DNA from: Prevotella sp.
GTDB lineage: Bacteria; Bacteroidota; Bacteroidia; Bacteroidales; Bacteroidaceae
Length of the DNA stretch: 64,000 nucleotides
NCBI GenBank assembly: GCA_017400455.1
Contig: JAFPTC010000140.1
Coordinates: 1-64,000 of the forward strand
Direction of reading: 5' to 3'
Below the pieces are notes generated by a model that saw nothing but the letters and a program-made list of their open reading frames with translations, had not been told where the DNA came from and searched no databases. Shown here in pieces: positions 54,090 to 62,923 of the stretch (the first letter of the stretch is position 1; every line of letters begins with the position of its first letter). The translations under genes were made by a program, and so were the position numbers.

Positions 54090-56408
54090 ATGAAACTATC
54101 AGAACTGAAAACGGGTCAACGTGGCGTCATCGTGAAGGTGCATGGCCATGGTGGCTTTCGCAAGCGCATTGTGGAAATGGGCTTCGTCAGGGGCAAGGTG
54201 GTCGTTGTGTTGCTCAACGCCCCCTTGCAAGACCCAGTGAAATACAAGGTGATGGGCTACGAGGTGAGCCTGCGCCGCCAGGAGGCGGAAATGATTGAAG
54301 TGGTGGCCGAGAGCGAAGCAACCGGCGTGAATGACCAGCCGCCCGTCAGCCCTCATCTTTCTTCCGTCCAGACCGTTACGCCCGACCCCTCGGCCGATGC
54401 GCCCCATCCCTCGCTCCACCACGAGGCCATGCGCCAGCGCCGCACCATCAACGTGGCTCTCATCGGCAACCCCAATTGCGGCAAGACGTCGCTCTTCAAC
54501 TATGCCAGCGGCGCCCACGGGCGAGTGGGAAACTACAGCGGCGTCACCGTCGATGCCAGCGAAGCCCACGCCTCGATGTTCGGTTATGAATTCAATCTCA
54601 TCGACCTGCCGGGCACCTATTCCCTCAGCTGCTATTCGCCAGAAGAGCTTTACGTGCGCAACTACCTGCAGGAGCAGATGCCCGACGTGGTGATTAACGT
54701 CGTTGACAGCAGCAACCTTGAGCGTAACCTCTATCTCACCACCCAGCTCGTCGATATGGACCTGAGCGTGGTGGCCGCCCTGAACATGTACGATGAGTTC
54801 GAGCGTCGCGGCGACCATGTTGACATCAACGTCCTCTCCACCCTTTTCGGCATGCCCATGGTGCCCACCTCGTTCAAGTCGGGCCAGGGCGTGAAAGACC
54901 TGTTCCGCGCCGTCATCCAGGTCTACGAGGGGCGCAGCCATCATGCCCGCCACCTCCACATCAACTATGGTCACGAAATTGAGCACGGCATCAAGGACAT
55001 CCAGCAGTATCTGAAAGCCGACGACAGCATCCACAAGAGCCTGTCCACCCGCTATCTGGCCATTAAGCTGCTGGAGAAGGACCAGGCCGTTGACTATCTG
55101 CTCACTCCCCCCGTGCAGCAGGCCCGCGACAAGGCCGCTGCCCGCGTGCTTGAGGAAACGGGCAACGATGCCGAGACGGCCATCATGGATGCCAAGTATG
55201 GCTTCATCAACGGCGCGCTCACCGAGGCTGGCTATCAGACGGGCACGAAGGAAGACACCTACCGGCTGACCCACCTCATCGACCGTGTGCTCAGCAGCAA
55301 GTACCTGGGCTTCCCCATCTTCTTTGCCATTCTTTTCGTCATGTTCCAAACCACCTTTGCCTTGGGCCAGTACCCCATGGACTGGATCGATGCCGGCGTG
55401 GAGTGGCTGGGTGAATGGCTGGGCACCGCCATGCCCGAGGGACCGTTGCGCTCGATGCTGGTCGATGGTGTGGTAGGAGGCGTGGGAGCCGTCATCGTCT
55501 TCCTGCCCCAGATATTAATATTGTACCTGTTCATTTCTTTTATGGAGGATTCGGGCTATATGGCCCGTGCCGCCTTCATCATGGACCGTCTGATGCACAA
55601 GATGGGACTTCACGGCAAGTCGTTCATACCCCTCATCATGGGCTTCGGCTGCAACGTGCCCGCCGTCATGGCCACCCGCACGGTCGAGAGCCGTCGTTCG
55701 CGCCTCATCACCATGCTCGTGCTGCCTTTCATGTCGTGCTCGGCTCGACTGCCCATCTACATCATGATCACCGGCCTGTTCTTCGCCCCGCAGTGGCGTT
55801 CGTGGGTCATGATTTCGCTCTACCTGGTGGGCATCCTCATGGCCGTTGTGGTGAGCAAGGTGCTGTCGAAGTTTGTCATCAAGGGCGAGGACACGCCCTT
55901 CGTCATGGAGCTGCCGCCCTATCGGTGGCCCACGTGGAAAGCCACCATGCGCCACACCTGGGAGAAGGGTAAGGAGTATCTGAAGAAAATGGGCGGCATC
56001 ATCCTCGTGGCCAGCATCATCGTCTGGGCCTTGGGCTATTTCGGACCCATGGGCGTGGCGCCCTCCTTGGATCAGAGCTTCATTGGCATGATGGGCCATG
56101 TCATAGCCCCGCTGTTCTCGCTCCAGGGCTTCGACTGGCAGCTCGACGTCAGCCTGCTGGCCGGCGTGGGTGCAAAGGAGATTGTGGCCTCCACCATTGG
56201 CGTGCTGGGCGGCCTCGAAGGCATCACGCCCTTGGCAGCCTACTGCTATCTGCTCTTCGTCCTGCTCTATTTCCCCTGCATTGCCACCATTGCAGCCATC
56301 AAGCACGAGACGGGCTCCTGGCGCTGGGCCATCATTGCCGCCGTCTATACCACATGCCTGGCCTGGGTGGTCTCGGCAGTGGTCTATCAGGTGGGGCGGC
56401 TTTTCTAA
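54090..56408 (+). CDS. feoB: Ferrous iron transporter, FeoA-FeoB fusion
   Basis: This inner-membrane GTPase-linked Fe(II) importer of 772 residues carries a FeoA SH3-like domain at 1-75 fused in front of FeoB. This arrangement is common in Bacteroidetes. The G domain shows GNPNCGKTS (about 126), DLPGTYSL (about 172) and the NMYD block. About eight or nine membrane helices follow, with the gate motifs GFGCNVPAVMATR (about 518) and GAKEIVAST (about 690). It stands alone behind its own promoter and palindrome. No terminator was found before a large G-rich inverted repeat. Confidence 0.96.
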   Translation: MKLSELKTGQRGVIVKVHGHGGFRKRIVEMGFVRGKVVVVLLNAPLQDPVKYKVMGYEVSLRRQEAEMIEVVAESEATGVNDQPPVSPHLSSVQTVTPDPSADAPHPSLHHEAMRQRRTINVALIGNPNCGKTSLFNYASGAHGRVGNYSGVTVDASEAHASMFGYEFNLIDLPGTYSLSCYSPEELYVRNYLQEQMPDVVINVVDSSNLERNLYLTTQLVDMDLSVVAALNMYDEFERRGDHVDINVLSTLFGMPMVPTSFKSGQGVKDLFRAVIQVYEGRSHHARHLHINYGHEIEHGIKDIQQYLKADDSIHKSLSTRYLAIKLLEKDQAVDYLLTPPVQQARDKAAARVLEETGNDAETAIMDAKYGFINGALTEAGYQTGTKEDTYRLTHLIDRVLSSKYLGFPIFFAILFVMFQTTFALGQYPMDWIDAGVEWLGEWLGTAMPEGPLRSMLVDGVVGGVGAVIVFLPQILILYLFISFMEDSGYMARAAFIMDRLMHKMGLHGKSFIPLIMGFGCNVPAVMATRTVESRRSRLITMLVLPFMSCSARLPIYIMITGLFFAPQWRSWVMISLYLVGILMAVVVSKVLSKFVIKGEDTPFVMELPPYRWPTWKATMRHTWEKGKEYLKKMGGIILVASIIVWALGYFGPMGVAPSLDQSFIGMMGHVIAPLFSLQGFDWQLDVSLLAGVGAKEIVASTIGVLGGLEGITPLAAYCYLLFVLLYFPCIATIAAIKHETGSWRWAIIAAVYTTCLAWVVSAVVYQVGRLF

Positions 56409-56425
56409 AGTTTTATGGCGACAGC

Positions 56426-56566
56426 CTCTCCCCGCCCCTGCAAGGGGAGGGGTTGGGGGTGGGGTCTGTAATGATACTGTATTCTTCAGAGTTTTCCGTT
56501 AATAAGTACAGAAAAGGAAGTTACAGACCCCACCCCCAACCCCTCCCCTTGCAGGGGCGGGGAGAG
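56426..56566. repeat. Perfect 46-base G-rich inverted repeat
   Basis: Bases 56426-56471 are exactly complementary to 56521-56566, with a 49-base loop. Each arm contains GGGGAGGGGTTGGGGGTGGG or its complement, a pattern able to form a G-quadruplex. It lies between the convergent feoB and hisB, in a 476-base gap without genes. Confidence 0.95.
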
Positions 56567-56631
56567 CGTGCGAAGGAGGCCAATCAGATTACCGTCTGCA
56601 CAGGTGAAATAAATGCATTCACTTGAGCCAA

Positions 56632-56785
56632 ATTTCTGGGAGGCCTTCCCGTGAAAAAATCTCGCGTGAGAAAATTTTCTGGGAAGCCTTCCCGTGAAAA
56701 AATCTCACGTGAGAAATTTTTCTGGGAGGCCTCCGCGTGAAAAAATCTCACGTGAGAAATTTTTCTGGGGAGGCTCCCCATGAAA
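56632..56785. repeat. CACGTG palindrome repeat, locus D
   Basis: Cores lie at 56660-56671 (TCTCGCGTGAGA, one change), 56703-56714 and 56746-56757 (both TCTCACGTGAGA), each 43 bases apart. GGGAAGCCTTCCC or GGGAGGCCTCCG spacers lie between them. Confidence 0.92.
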
Positions 56786-56806
56786 AAAAGGCGTGGGGAG
56801 GGCATG

Positions 56807-56850
56807 AAAACAAGGCGGCGTGGCAGCAAAGGAACTGCCGCGCCGCCTTG
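56807..56850 (-). terminator. Terminator of hisB
   Basis: CAAGGCGGCG plus GGCAG (56811-56826) pair with CTGCC plus CGCCGCCTTG (56835-56850) apart from one T-G position. On the minus strand TTTT follows. Confidence 0.85.
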
Positions 56851-56884
56851 GTATGACGCTGAATGAAAAACGTTGGGTTCGGGC

Positions 56885-57958
56885 TTACAGCACGCCCTTG
56901 GTCGAGGGCAGCTGATAGCGGTAGACGTCGCGGCGGATGGCCTGCCGCAACGAGCGGGCCAAGGCCTTGAAGATGGCCTCGATCTTGTGGTGCTCGTTCT
57001 GGCCCTCGGCATGGATGTAGAGGTTCATCAGGGCAGCATCGCTGAGGCTCTTGAAGAAGTGGAAGAACATCTCGGTGGGCACGTCGCCAATCTTCTCGCG
57101 GTGGAACTCCGTCTGCCACACCAGCCACGGACGCCCGCCGAAGTCGAGGCAGACGTGGGCCTGACAGTCGTCCATGGGCAGCGAGAATCCATAGCGCTCC
57201 AGCCCGCGCTTTGAGCCGAGCGCCTGGCGCAGACATTCGCCCAAGGCCAGGGCCGTGTCCTCAATGGTGTGATGCTCGTCCACGTTGAGGTCGCCTTTCA
57301 CCTTGATGTCGAGATCAATGCCGCCGTGGCGCCCAATCTGTTCGAGCATGTGGTCGAAGAAGCCCAGTCCGGTGTCAATGTGGCATGTGCCCTGTCCGTC
57401 AAGTGCCAGGCTGATGCTGATGTCGGTTTCCTTGGTCGTCCGGCGCACGCTGGCCCGGCGCTCGCCATCGATGATGGTCTCAGCAGCCTGTTGCCAGCCC
57501 GTTTCTCCTTCGAGGATGACGGCCCGGCAGCCAATGTTGTGCGCCAGCTGGCGGTCGGTGTCACGGTCGCCAATGACCCAGCTTCCCTCCATGTCGTAGT
57601 GCTCGGTGTCGAGCATGTATTTTTCCACCATGCCTGTCCCGGGCTTTCGCGTGGGTGCGTTGTCTTCAGGGAAGTGGGGGTCTATGAGAATGTCGTCGAA
57701 GCGGATGCCTTCACCCTCCAGTGACTGGAGGATGAAGTTTTGTGCTGGCCAGAAAGTGTCTTCGGGGAAAGAGGGAGTGCCCAGCCCGTCCTGATTGCTG
57801 ACCATCACCAGTTTGAAATCGGTTCTTTCGGCCAGCAGGCCCAGCCATCGGAAGACGCCGGGCTTGAAGCGTATCTTCTCCAGAGCGTCAACCTGCTCGT
57901 CGTGGGGTTCCTCTACTAATGTTCCGTCGCGGTCTATGAATAGTATGCGTTGTCTCAT
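56885..57958 (-). CDS. hisB: Bifunctional histidinol-phosphatase / imidazoleglycerol-phosphate dehydratase
   Basis: HisB supplies two steps of histidine synthesis in the cytosol. The protein has 357 residues. The N-terminal HAD phosphatase has DRDGT at 9-13. The C-terminal dehydratase from about 165 has [12 protein letters not shown] and DEHHTIED as metal-binding His motifs, and a second set with HH near 315-320. The rest of the his operon is not in the window. It is the second gene after a small membrane protein (6 bases upstream), an unusual partner. Confidence 0.95.
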   Translation of the reverse strand: MRQRILFIDRDGTLVEEPHDEQVDALEKIRFKPGVFRWLGLLAERTDFKLVMVSNQDGLGTPSFPEDTFWPAQNFILQSLEGEGIRFDDILIDPHFPEDNAPTRKPGTGMVEKYMLDTEHYDMEGSWVIGDRDTDRQLAHNIGCRAVILEGETGWQQAAETIIDGERRASVRRTTKETDISISLALDGQGTCHIDTGLGFFDHMLEQIGRHGGIDLDIKVKGDLNVDEHHTIEDTALALGECLRQALGSKRGLERYGFSLPMDDCQAHVCLDFGGRPWLVWQTEFHREKIGDVPTEMFFHFFKSLSDAALMNLYIHAEGQNEHHKIEAIFKALARSLRQAIRRDVYRYQLPSTKGVL

Positions 57959-57964
57959 GTGGTT

Positions 57965-58663
57965 TTAGTCTTTTTTAAGCTGAGTGTTCCTCCATATATA
58001 ATAGATGGGGAAGAGTGTGGCCAGGTGGATGAAGGCCTGCAGTAGGCCGCAGATGGCAAAGGTGGCAAAGTTGAGCAACCACAGGTGGTCGGGCAGGTCG
58101 GCCATGTCGCCGGCGGCCAGGCTGGCCTGTCCCTCGATGTTGGCCGCAGCCAGGATGATGGCCGGCATCTGGAAGAAAACGGTGGCCACGAGCACCAGGA
58201 GCAGCATGAACAGCAGGACGACGATGAGCTTGCCCAGTTGCTTGCCCTTGATGATCTGAATGAGCATGGCGGGCAGGGTCTTCAGCCCATGCAGCATCAG
58301 CCGCCACGGCCAGCATCCCCACCAGTGGCGGGGCTGGGCGATGGCGCCCGTTTGCCAGTGTTGCTTCAAGGGGGCCAGTCCGCCGGCAGCGGCGAAGACG
58401 TAGGCTCCGACGAGGAACACCACCACGCTGACGCCCCAGACAATGGCCTCGGGCATCGGGCTGACGTGGGCCATCAGCCTGGGCAGCAGGCTGGTGAAGA
58501 AATAGGTCATGGAGAAGCCCAGCAAGAGGGCGTAGACGACGGCTTGAAGCCAAGAAGCACGCAGCAGTCGCCAGAAGTTCTGGGCGTAGAGTCGCCAGCC
58601 GTCGGTGAGAACAGCCTGGATGCTGCGCATGCGGTGAGTAGAAAGTTGACTTTCTTTTTCCAT
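57965..58663 (-). CDS. Membrane protein of unknown function
   Basis: This protein of 232 residues has about five hydrophobic segments (near 40-62, 75-98, 145-170, 205-225 and a shorter one). It has a cytoplasmic N-terminus and a tryptophan-rich loop around 110-120 (RHWWGCWPWR). I recognise no family. Such proteins are sometimes described as YIP1- or DUF4013-like; that is only a guess. It is the first gene of a unit with hisB and starts from one side of a symmetric divergent promoter. Confidence 0.6.
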   Translation of the reverse strand: MEKESQLSTHRMRSIQAVLTDGWRLYAQNFWRLLRASWLQAVVYALLLGFSMTYFFTSLLPRLMAHVSPMPEAIVWGVSVVVFLVGAYVFAAAGGLAPLKQHWQTGAIAQPRHWWGCWPWRLMLHGLKTLPAMLIQIIKGKQLGKLIVVLLFMLLLVLVATVFFQMPAIILAAANIEGQASLAAGDMADLPDHLWLLNFATFAICGLLQAFIHLATLFPIYYIWRNTQLKKD

Positions 58664-58678
58664 AAAGAACTTAAATTT

Positions 58679-58734
58679 TGTGCAAAGGTAAGAAAAAATT
58701 AGGAATTCTCCTAACTTTTAACTACCTTTGCACA
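58679..58734. promoter_or_regulatory. Dyad-symmetric divergent promoter
   Basis: TGTGCAAAGGTA (58679-58690) and TACCTTTGCACA (58723-58734) are exact mirror images around 58706.5. TTAGGA (58699-58704) and TCCTAA (58709-58714) share that centre. The outer arms contain one -7 box for each direction. A single factor at the centre could control both genes. Confidence 0.8.
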
Positions 58735-58746
58735 AATTTTCTGACA

Positions 58747-59730
58747 ATGAAGATACTGAAATGGGGCTTTATAGGCTGTGGCGAGGTGTGTGAGCTAAAA
58801 AGCGGGCCCGCCTTCGACGAAGTGGAAGGGTCGAGCGTGGTGGCCGTGATGAGCCGCTCGGAGCAGAAGGCACGCAGCTATGCCGAGCGTCACGGCGTGG
58901 CGCGATGGTACACCGATGCGCAGGAGCTGATCGACGACCCGGAGGTGAACGCCGTCTATGTGGCCACGCCTCCTTCGAGCCATGCCACCTATGCCATTAT
59001 GGCCATGAAGGCGGGCAAACCCGTCTATGTGGAGAAGCCGCTGGCCTCGACCTACGATGACTGTGCCCGCATTAACTACGTGAGCGAGCAGACGGGCATG
59101 CCATGCTTTGTGGCCTACTACAGGCGCTACTTGCCCTACTTCCAGCGCGTGAAGGAAATCGTGGACCAGGGCGTCATAGGCAAGACGGTGAACGTGCAGG
59201 TGCGCTTTGCCGTGCCCCCACGCGACCTGGACTATGCCCACCCTGAGAATCTGCCGTGGCGCCTGCAGCCCGACATCAGCGGCGGTGGCTATTTCTATGA
59301 CCTCGCTCCCCATCAGATAGACCTCCTTCAGCATATCTTTGGCGTCATCCTCGAAGCCCGTGGCATCTGTGCCAATCGCGGACACCTCTATTCGGCCGAA
59401 GACTCGGTGAGCGCCGTGTTCCGCTTTGAGAACGACATGCCAGGCAGTGGCTCGTGGAGCTTCGTGGCCCACGAGTCGGCCCGGACGGACCGTATTCTCA
59501 TTGTGGGCACTCGCGGCTCGATGGCCTTCTCGGTGTTCAACTATGCCCCTATAGAGCTACACACCAGCGACGGCACAGAGATCATTGACGTGCCCAACCC
59601 CGCCTACGTGCAGTTCCCCCTGATTAAAAATGTCATTGAACACCTGCAGGGTAGGGGAGTTTGCAGTTGCACCAGCGTGTCGGCCACTCCCACCAACTGG
59701 GTGCTCGACCGCATCCTGGGGAAACTGTGA
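58747..59730 (+). CDS. Gfo/Idh/MocA-family oxidoreductase
   Basis: This cytosolic NAD(P)-dependent sugar dehydrogenase-like protein has 327 residues. The Rossmann fold begins WGFIGCGEVCE (usually GxGxxx). VYVEKPLASTYDD at about 97-109 carries the catalytic Lys. YFYDLAPHQIDLL at about 180 provides the second-domain Asp-His. The substrate is unknown. ATG 58747 was chosen because the longer reading frame runs through the promoter. No partner genes point to a pathway. Confidence 0.85.
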   Translation: MKILKWGFIGCGEVCELKSGPAFDEVEGSSVVAVMSRSEQKARSYAERHGVARWYTDAQELIDDPEVNAVYVATPPSSHATYAIMAMKAGKPVYVEKPLASTYDDCARINYVSEQTGMPCFVAYYRRYLPYFQRVKEIVDQGVIGKTVNVQVRFAVPPRDLDYAHPENLPWRLQPDISGGGYFYDLAPHQIDLLQHIFGVILEARGICANRGHLYSAEDSVSAVFRFENDMPGSGSWSFVAHESARTDRILIVGTRGSMAFSVFNYAPIELHTSDGTEIIDVPNPAYVQFPLIKNVIEHLQGRGVCSCTSVSATPTNWVLDRILGKL

Positions 59731-59791
59731 TGCAGCCCGTGGCCTCGGATAACAAATGATTATGTATTAGGAAGAAACGTAAGAAGAAGAG

Positions 59792-60943
59792 TTGAAAGTA
59801 AAGCATCTGAAATATAAACTTCTGTTATTGTTGTTCTTCGTGTCCTTGCTGGCCCCGGCACAGGAGCGGGATTCTATTTCGGAGTCCCAGCCCTCTACGG
59901 TTACGCCTCCGTCTTCCTCGCTCCGCCCTCAGCTCGCGAACATCAAAAAGCAGATTAAGAAGACTGTGCGAGGCTTCGACCGACTGGACACGACCTTCAT
60001 TGAACCCCAGCATTACGTGTTCACCGTGATGCTGCAGGCCACCCACAACTATGACATCTATATGCTGCGAGGAATAGGCAACAATGCTCAGTCGATAACC
60101 TTTGCGCCCGACATGAACATGAAACTGGGGCCGTATGTGGGCTGGAAGTGGTTTTTCTTTGGCTATACCTTCGAGCTGGGCAACGTCAACTTGCAGCGAA
60201 TAAAGCAGCAGCTGGACCTGAGCATCTATAGCTCGCAGGTAGGCGTAGACCTGTTCTATCGCCGGACGGGCAACGACTATAAACTGCGCAACGCCAATCT
60301 GGGCGAGGGCATCGACACCTCACCGCTGGAGGGGAAATCGTTCAACGGCATCAAGGCAGGCATCACGGGCTTCAACGCCTACTACATTTTCAATCACGGA
60401 CGTTTCTCCTATCCCGCCGCCTTCAGCCAGAGCACCATCCAGAAGGTGAGCTGCGGCTCGTGGATGGCAGGACTGGGCTATACCCGAAACTCGCTTGAGC
60501 TGGACTATGAGCGGCTGCAGTCGCTCATCGACCTGAACATGATGTCGAAGTACGTGAAGCTTGACTCAGCCTTGATGTTCCGCAAGGTAAACTACAACGA
60601 CTACAGCATTTCCGGAGGCTATGCCTATAACTGGGTGTTCAAGAAGAACTGGCTCTTCGGAGCCAGCTTGCAGGCTGCCTTGGCCTATAAGAAGAGCACT
60701 GGCGACGTGGCTGGCAACAACAGGGATGGCTTCGACTTCAAGAATGTCAACCTCGACGGCATAGGGCGCTTCGGACTGGTGTATAACAACATGCGGTGGT
60801 ATGCCGGTGCCAGCGTGATTGTGCATACAAACAATTATCACAAGTCGCGCTTCCGTACGAATAATACTTTTGGCTCGTTAAACATGTACGTGGGCTATAA
60901 TTTTGGATTAAAGAAAAGATACCGAAAGAATCATGAAGACTAA
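59792..60943 (+). CDS. DUF4421 outer-membrane-type protein
   Basis: This protein of 383 residues has a leucine-rich signal peptide ending in APAQ. It consists of repeated amphipathic strands with aromatic ends, and it finishes with a strand plus a basic tail. The pattern matches DUF4421, an uncharacterised Bacteroidetes family probably forming an outer-membrane barrel. The only start giving the signal peptide is a TTG at 59792, preceded by an AAGAAGAAGAG stretch. It overlaps the DUF1460 gene by 11 bases. Confidence 0.75.
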   Translation: MKVKHLKYKLLLLLFFVSLLAPAQERDSISESQPSTVTPPSSSLRPQLANIKKQIKKTVRGFDRLDTTFIEPQHYVFTVMLQATHNYDIYMLRGIGNNAQSITFAPDMNMKLGPYVGWKWFFFGYTFELGNVNLQRIKQQLDLSIYSSQVGVDLFYRRTGNDYKLRNANLGEGIDTSPLEGKSFNGIKAGITGFNAYYIFNHGRFSYPAAFSQSTIQKVSCGSWMAGLGYTRNSLELDYERLQSLIDLNMMSKYVKLDSALMFRKVNYNDYSISGGYAYNWVFKKNWLFGASLQAALAYKKSTGDVAGNNRDGFDFKNVNLDGIGRFGLVYNNMRWYAGASVIVHTNNYHKSRFRTNNTFGSLNMYVGYNFGLKKRYRKNHED

Positions 60944-61781
60944 GTTTTTCACAATAGCGATGCTCCTCTGCCTGCTTCCCATGGGGAGCGCATGGGCACA
61001 GGAGCGCTGCCACTACTCCCGTCAGGACAGTATCCTGGTCGAGCAGCTGCTGGCCAGCGGTCATACCGATGTGCTTTTCTATGCCCGAAAGTTCCTGGGA
61101 CGGCCCTATGTGGCGCATACGCTGGAGCTGTACCCCGACGACGAGCGGCTCGTGCTGAACACGGATGAGCTGGACTGCACCACATACGTTGACGTGGTGG
61201 CGGCGCTGACGCTATGTGCCCGCAGGGGTGAGACGCGGTTTTCGCAATTCGTCCATCAGTTGCGCCAGCAGCGCTACTGGGACGGGAAATGTACCGACTA
61301 TACCAGCAGAATCCACTACTTCAGCGACTGGATTCGCGACAACTCGCGATTGGGATATGCCCAGGAAATTCAGCAGCCCAACCCGCCGTTCACAGCTGTG
61401 CAGACCGTCAGCGTGAGCTATATGAGCAAGCATCCACAGAGCTACGTCTCGCTGGACCGGCATCCCGAGTATCGCCCAGTGATAGCTGCCCAGGAGAAGG
61501 ATCTCTCGGGGAAGAAGTTCCGGTATATCCCCACCGCAGAGGTGAAGAACACCGAAACGCTGCGAAAGGCTGTGCATGATGGCGACATCATCTGCATTGT
61601 CACGTCGGCTGACGGCCTGGACATTGCCCACCTGGGCATTGCCGTATGGCACGAGGACGGACTGCACATGATCGATGCCTCCAGCCTGCAGAAGAAGGTG
61701 GTGGAGGAAAACATCACCATGCGGCAGTATCTGGAGCGCAGGAAGAATGCGCTGGGCATCCGCATCGTGAGGCTGCAATGA
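60933..61781 (+). CDS. DUF1460 exported amidase-like protein
   Basis: This protein of 282 residues has a signal peptide ending in AWAQ. DUF1460 proteins have an NlpC/P60-like fold; the candidate nucleophile is Cys81 in DELDCTTYVD and the partner His is in DIAHLGIAVW at about 230. The family includes N-acetylmuramoyl-L-alanine amidases and recycles cell-wall peptides. The gene begins inside the DUF4421 gene and is probably translated with it. A short hairpin follows the stop. Confidence 0.8.
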   Translation: MKTKFFTIAMLLCLLPMGSAWAQERCHYSRQDSILVEQLLASGHTDVLFYARKFLGRPYVAHTLELYPDDERLVLNTDELDCTTYVDVVAALTLCARRGETRFSQFVHQLRQQRYWDGKCTDYTSRIHYFSDWIRDNSRLGYAQEIQQPNPPFTAVQTVSVSYMSKHPQSYVSLDRHPEYRPVIAAQEKDLSGKKFRYIPTAEVKNTETLRKAVHDGDIICIVTSADGLDIAHLGIAVWHEDGLHMIDASSLQKKVVEENITMRQYLERRKNALGIRIVRLQ

Positions 61782-61803
61782 GGGTGATGCCATGACCAAT
61801 GGC

Positions 61804-61820
61804 CCGGCAAGTGTTGCCGG
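61804..61820. terminator. Short GC hairpin between convergent genes
   Basis: CCGGCAA (61804-61810) pairs with TTGCCGG (61814-61820) around GTG. There is no T run on either strand, so termination is uncertain. Confidence 0.35.
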
Positions 61821-61847
61821 TGCTTAGGAATAAAAGAAGGACAGGAG

Positions 61848-62120
61848 TTAGCTTTTCTTCTTTTTGAAGAACTGGAAAATGCCGCCGTAGTTCTTCTTGA
61901 GTTTGCGCACCATCAGAAAGGCATCGATGGCCATCGCGCTGTTTGAGATGATGTTGGCAATCATTTGCCCACGCGTGGTGTCCTCGCGCTTCACCGACAA
62001 TCCTTTCCACAGCTGATCCACAATCTGCTTGTCGCGGTCCAATTGCAGGCGAAGCTCCTGCTTGCGCTGGTTAATCTCTTCCAGCGTGCTATAGGTGGGG
62101 GTGTCGTTTCGTGTCATCAT
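61848..62120 (-). CDS. Small helical protein in the YtxH/holin cassette
   Basis: This protein of 90 residues is mostly helical, starting with a Glu-Arg-Gln-rich coiled coil (about 12-40). A mildly hydrophobic part (IANIISNSAMAIDAFL) and a basic tail ending KKKKS follow. I do not recognise a family. It is the last gene of a three-gene minus-strand set with a holin-X-like and a YtxH-like protein, a set common in Bacteroidetes. A role at the membrane is inferred from the company only. Confidence 0.65.
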   Translation of the reverse strand: MMTRNDTPTYSTLEEINQRKQELRLQLDRDKQIVDQLWKGLSVKREDTTRGQMIANIISNSAMAIDAFLMVRKLKKNYGGIFQFFKKKKS

Positions 62121-62128
62121 CGTTTTCT

Positions 62129-62476
62129 TTAGTTCAAAAGCAGCCGAGCCAGACGGCGTACCAGCGGACGCTCAATCCATGGGCGGCGGAATGCGTAGAT
62201 GGTGAGCAATATGAGGGCATGCAGGGCTGCCACGGCCAGGAAGGCTGCTACCATACCCATGCTCTTGGAAAGCCAGAAAGCAAGCCCCAGCGACAAGAAC
62301 AGGAGTACGACGATGAGAATGAGGAACAACAGGATGAAAAGCGTTGCCCCTGTGAGCAGACGGACAATCTTCTCCGTTGCGTCGAGTCTCACGTATTCTG
62401 TTTGCAGGCCCAGGTAATGCTTGATGGCTTCTACCAGTTCCGCAATGGTCTCTATGTTCTTGTCGCTGGATAGCAT
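62129..62476 (-). CDS. Holin-X-like membrane protein
   Basis: This protein of 115 residues has two strong membrane helices (about 40-68 and 72-95) behind an amphipathic N-terminus. The layout resembles the Actinobacterial holin-X / phage holin superfamily (PF07332), here a chromosomal gene without phage neighbours. It is more likely a stress-related membrane protein than a lysis factor. It lies 17 bases after the YtxH-like gene and 8 before the small helical gene. Confidence 0.7.
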   Translation of the reverse strand: MLSSDKNIETIAELVEAIKHYLGLQTEYVRLDATEKIVRLLTGATLFILLFLILIVVLLFLSLGLAFWLSKSMGMVAAFLAVAALHALILLTIYAFRRPWIERPLVRRLARLLLN

Positions 62477-62493
62477 GGCTGTGTTGTAAACTC

Positions 62494-62700
62494 TTAGTCT
62501 GCGGCGTCCTCCAGTTCGTCAACGAGGTCGCCCACTTCCTTACGGTTCAGCTTGATGTTGTGCTTCTTCAGGAAATCTTCCACAGTGTCGGAAATCTTTG
62601 CACGTGTATCCTTTCCGCTTTCGGGTGCCAGCAGCAGTCCGGCAACGGCGCCTGCAAGTGCTCCGCCTACAAATGCGCCAATGTAACCTAATCCTTTCAT
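62494..62700 (-). CDS. YtxH-domain protein
   Basis: This protein of 68 residues has a glycine- and alanine-rich membrane helix (GAFVGGALAGAVAGLLLAP) followed by ESGKDTRAKI, the YtxH signature, and a short acidic tail. YtxH proteins are associated with general stress in Bacillus; the molecular role is unknown. It is the first gene of the three-gene cassette and lies 50 bases after a -7 box. Confidence 0.8.
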   Translation of the reverse strand: MKGLGYIGAFVGGALAGAVAGLLLAPESGKDTRAKISDTVEDFLKKHNIKLNRKEVGDLVDELEDAAD

Positions 62701-62749
62701 GGTTTCAGTGTTTTAATGAGTTGATAGTGTTATTAATTGTAATCGCAGG

Positions 62750-62757
62750 CAAATTTA
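62750..62757 (-). promoter_or_regulatory. -7 box TAAATTTG for the YtxH cassette
   Basis: This exact TAnnTTTG match lies on the minus strand, 50 bases before the ATG. Confidence 0.6.
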
Positions 62758-62923
62758 CAAATTATTTTGATATAAAGTATAGCAATGGGTGTGTTTTTTT
62801 CTTAAAAACGCCTCTTTTTTTGTTCATTTAACAAAGTTTAGGCAGAAGAATGCGCGTTTATTCACTGAATATTTGTAATTTCGCGCAGAAATAATATTAT
62901 TAGTCATTATTTATTACAGATTT

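Noticed and set aside
62129..62476. Prophage remnant suggested by the holin-like protein
   Set aside because: Neighbours are chromosomal YtxH and SPOR genes. No integrase, capsid, endolysin or attachment site is visible.
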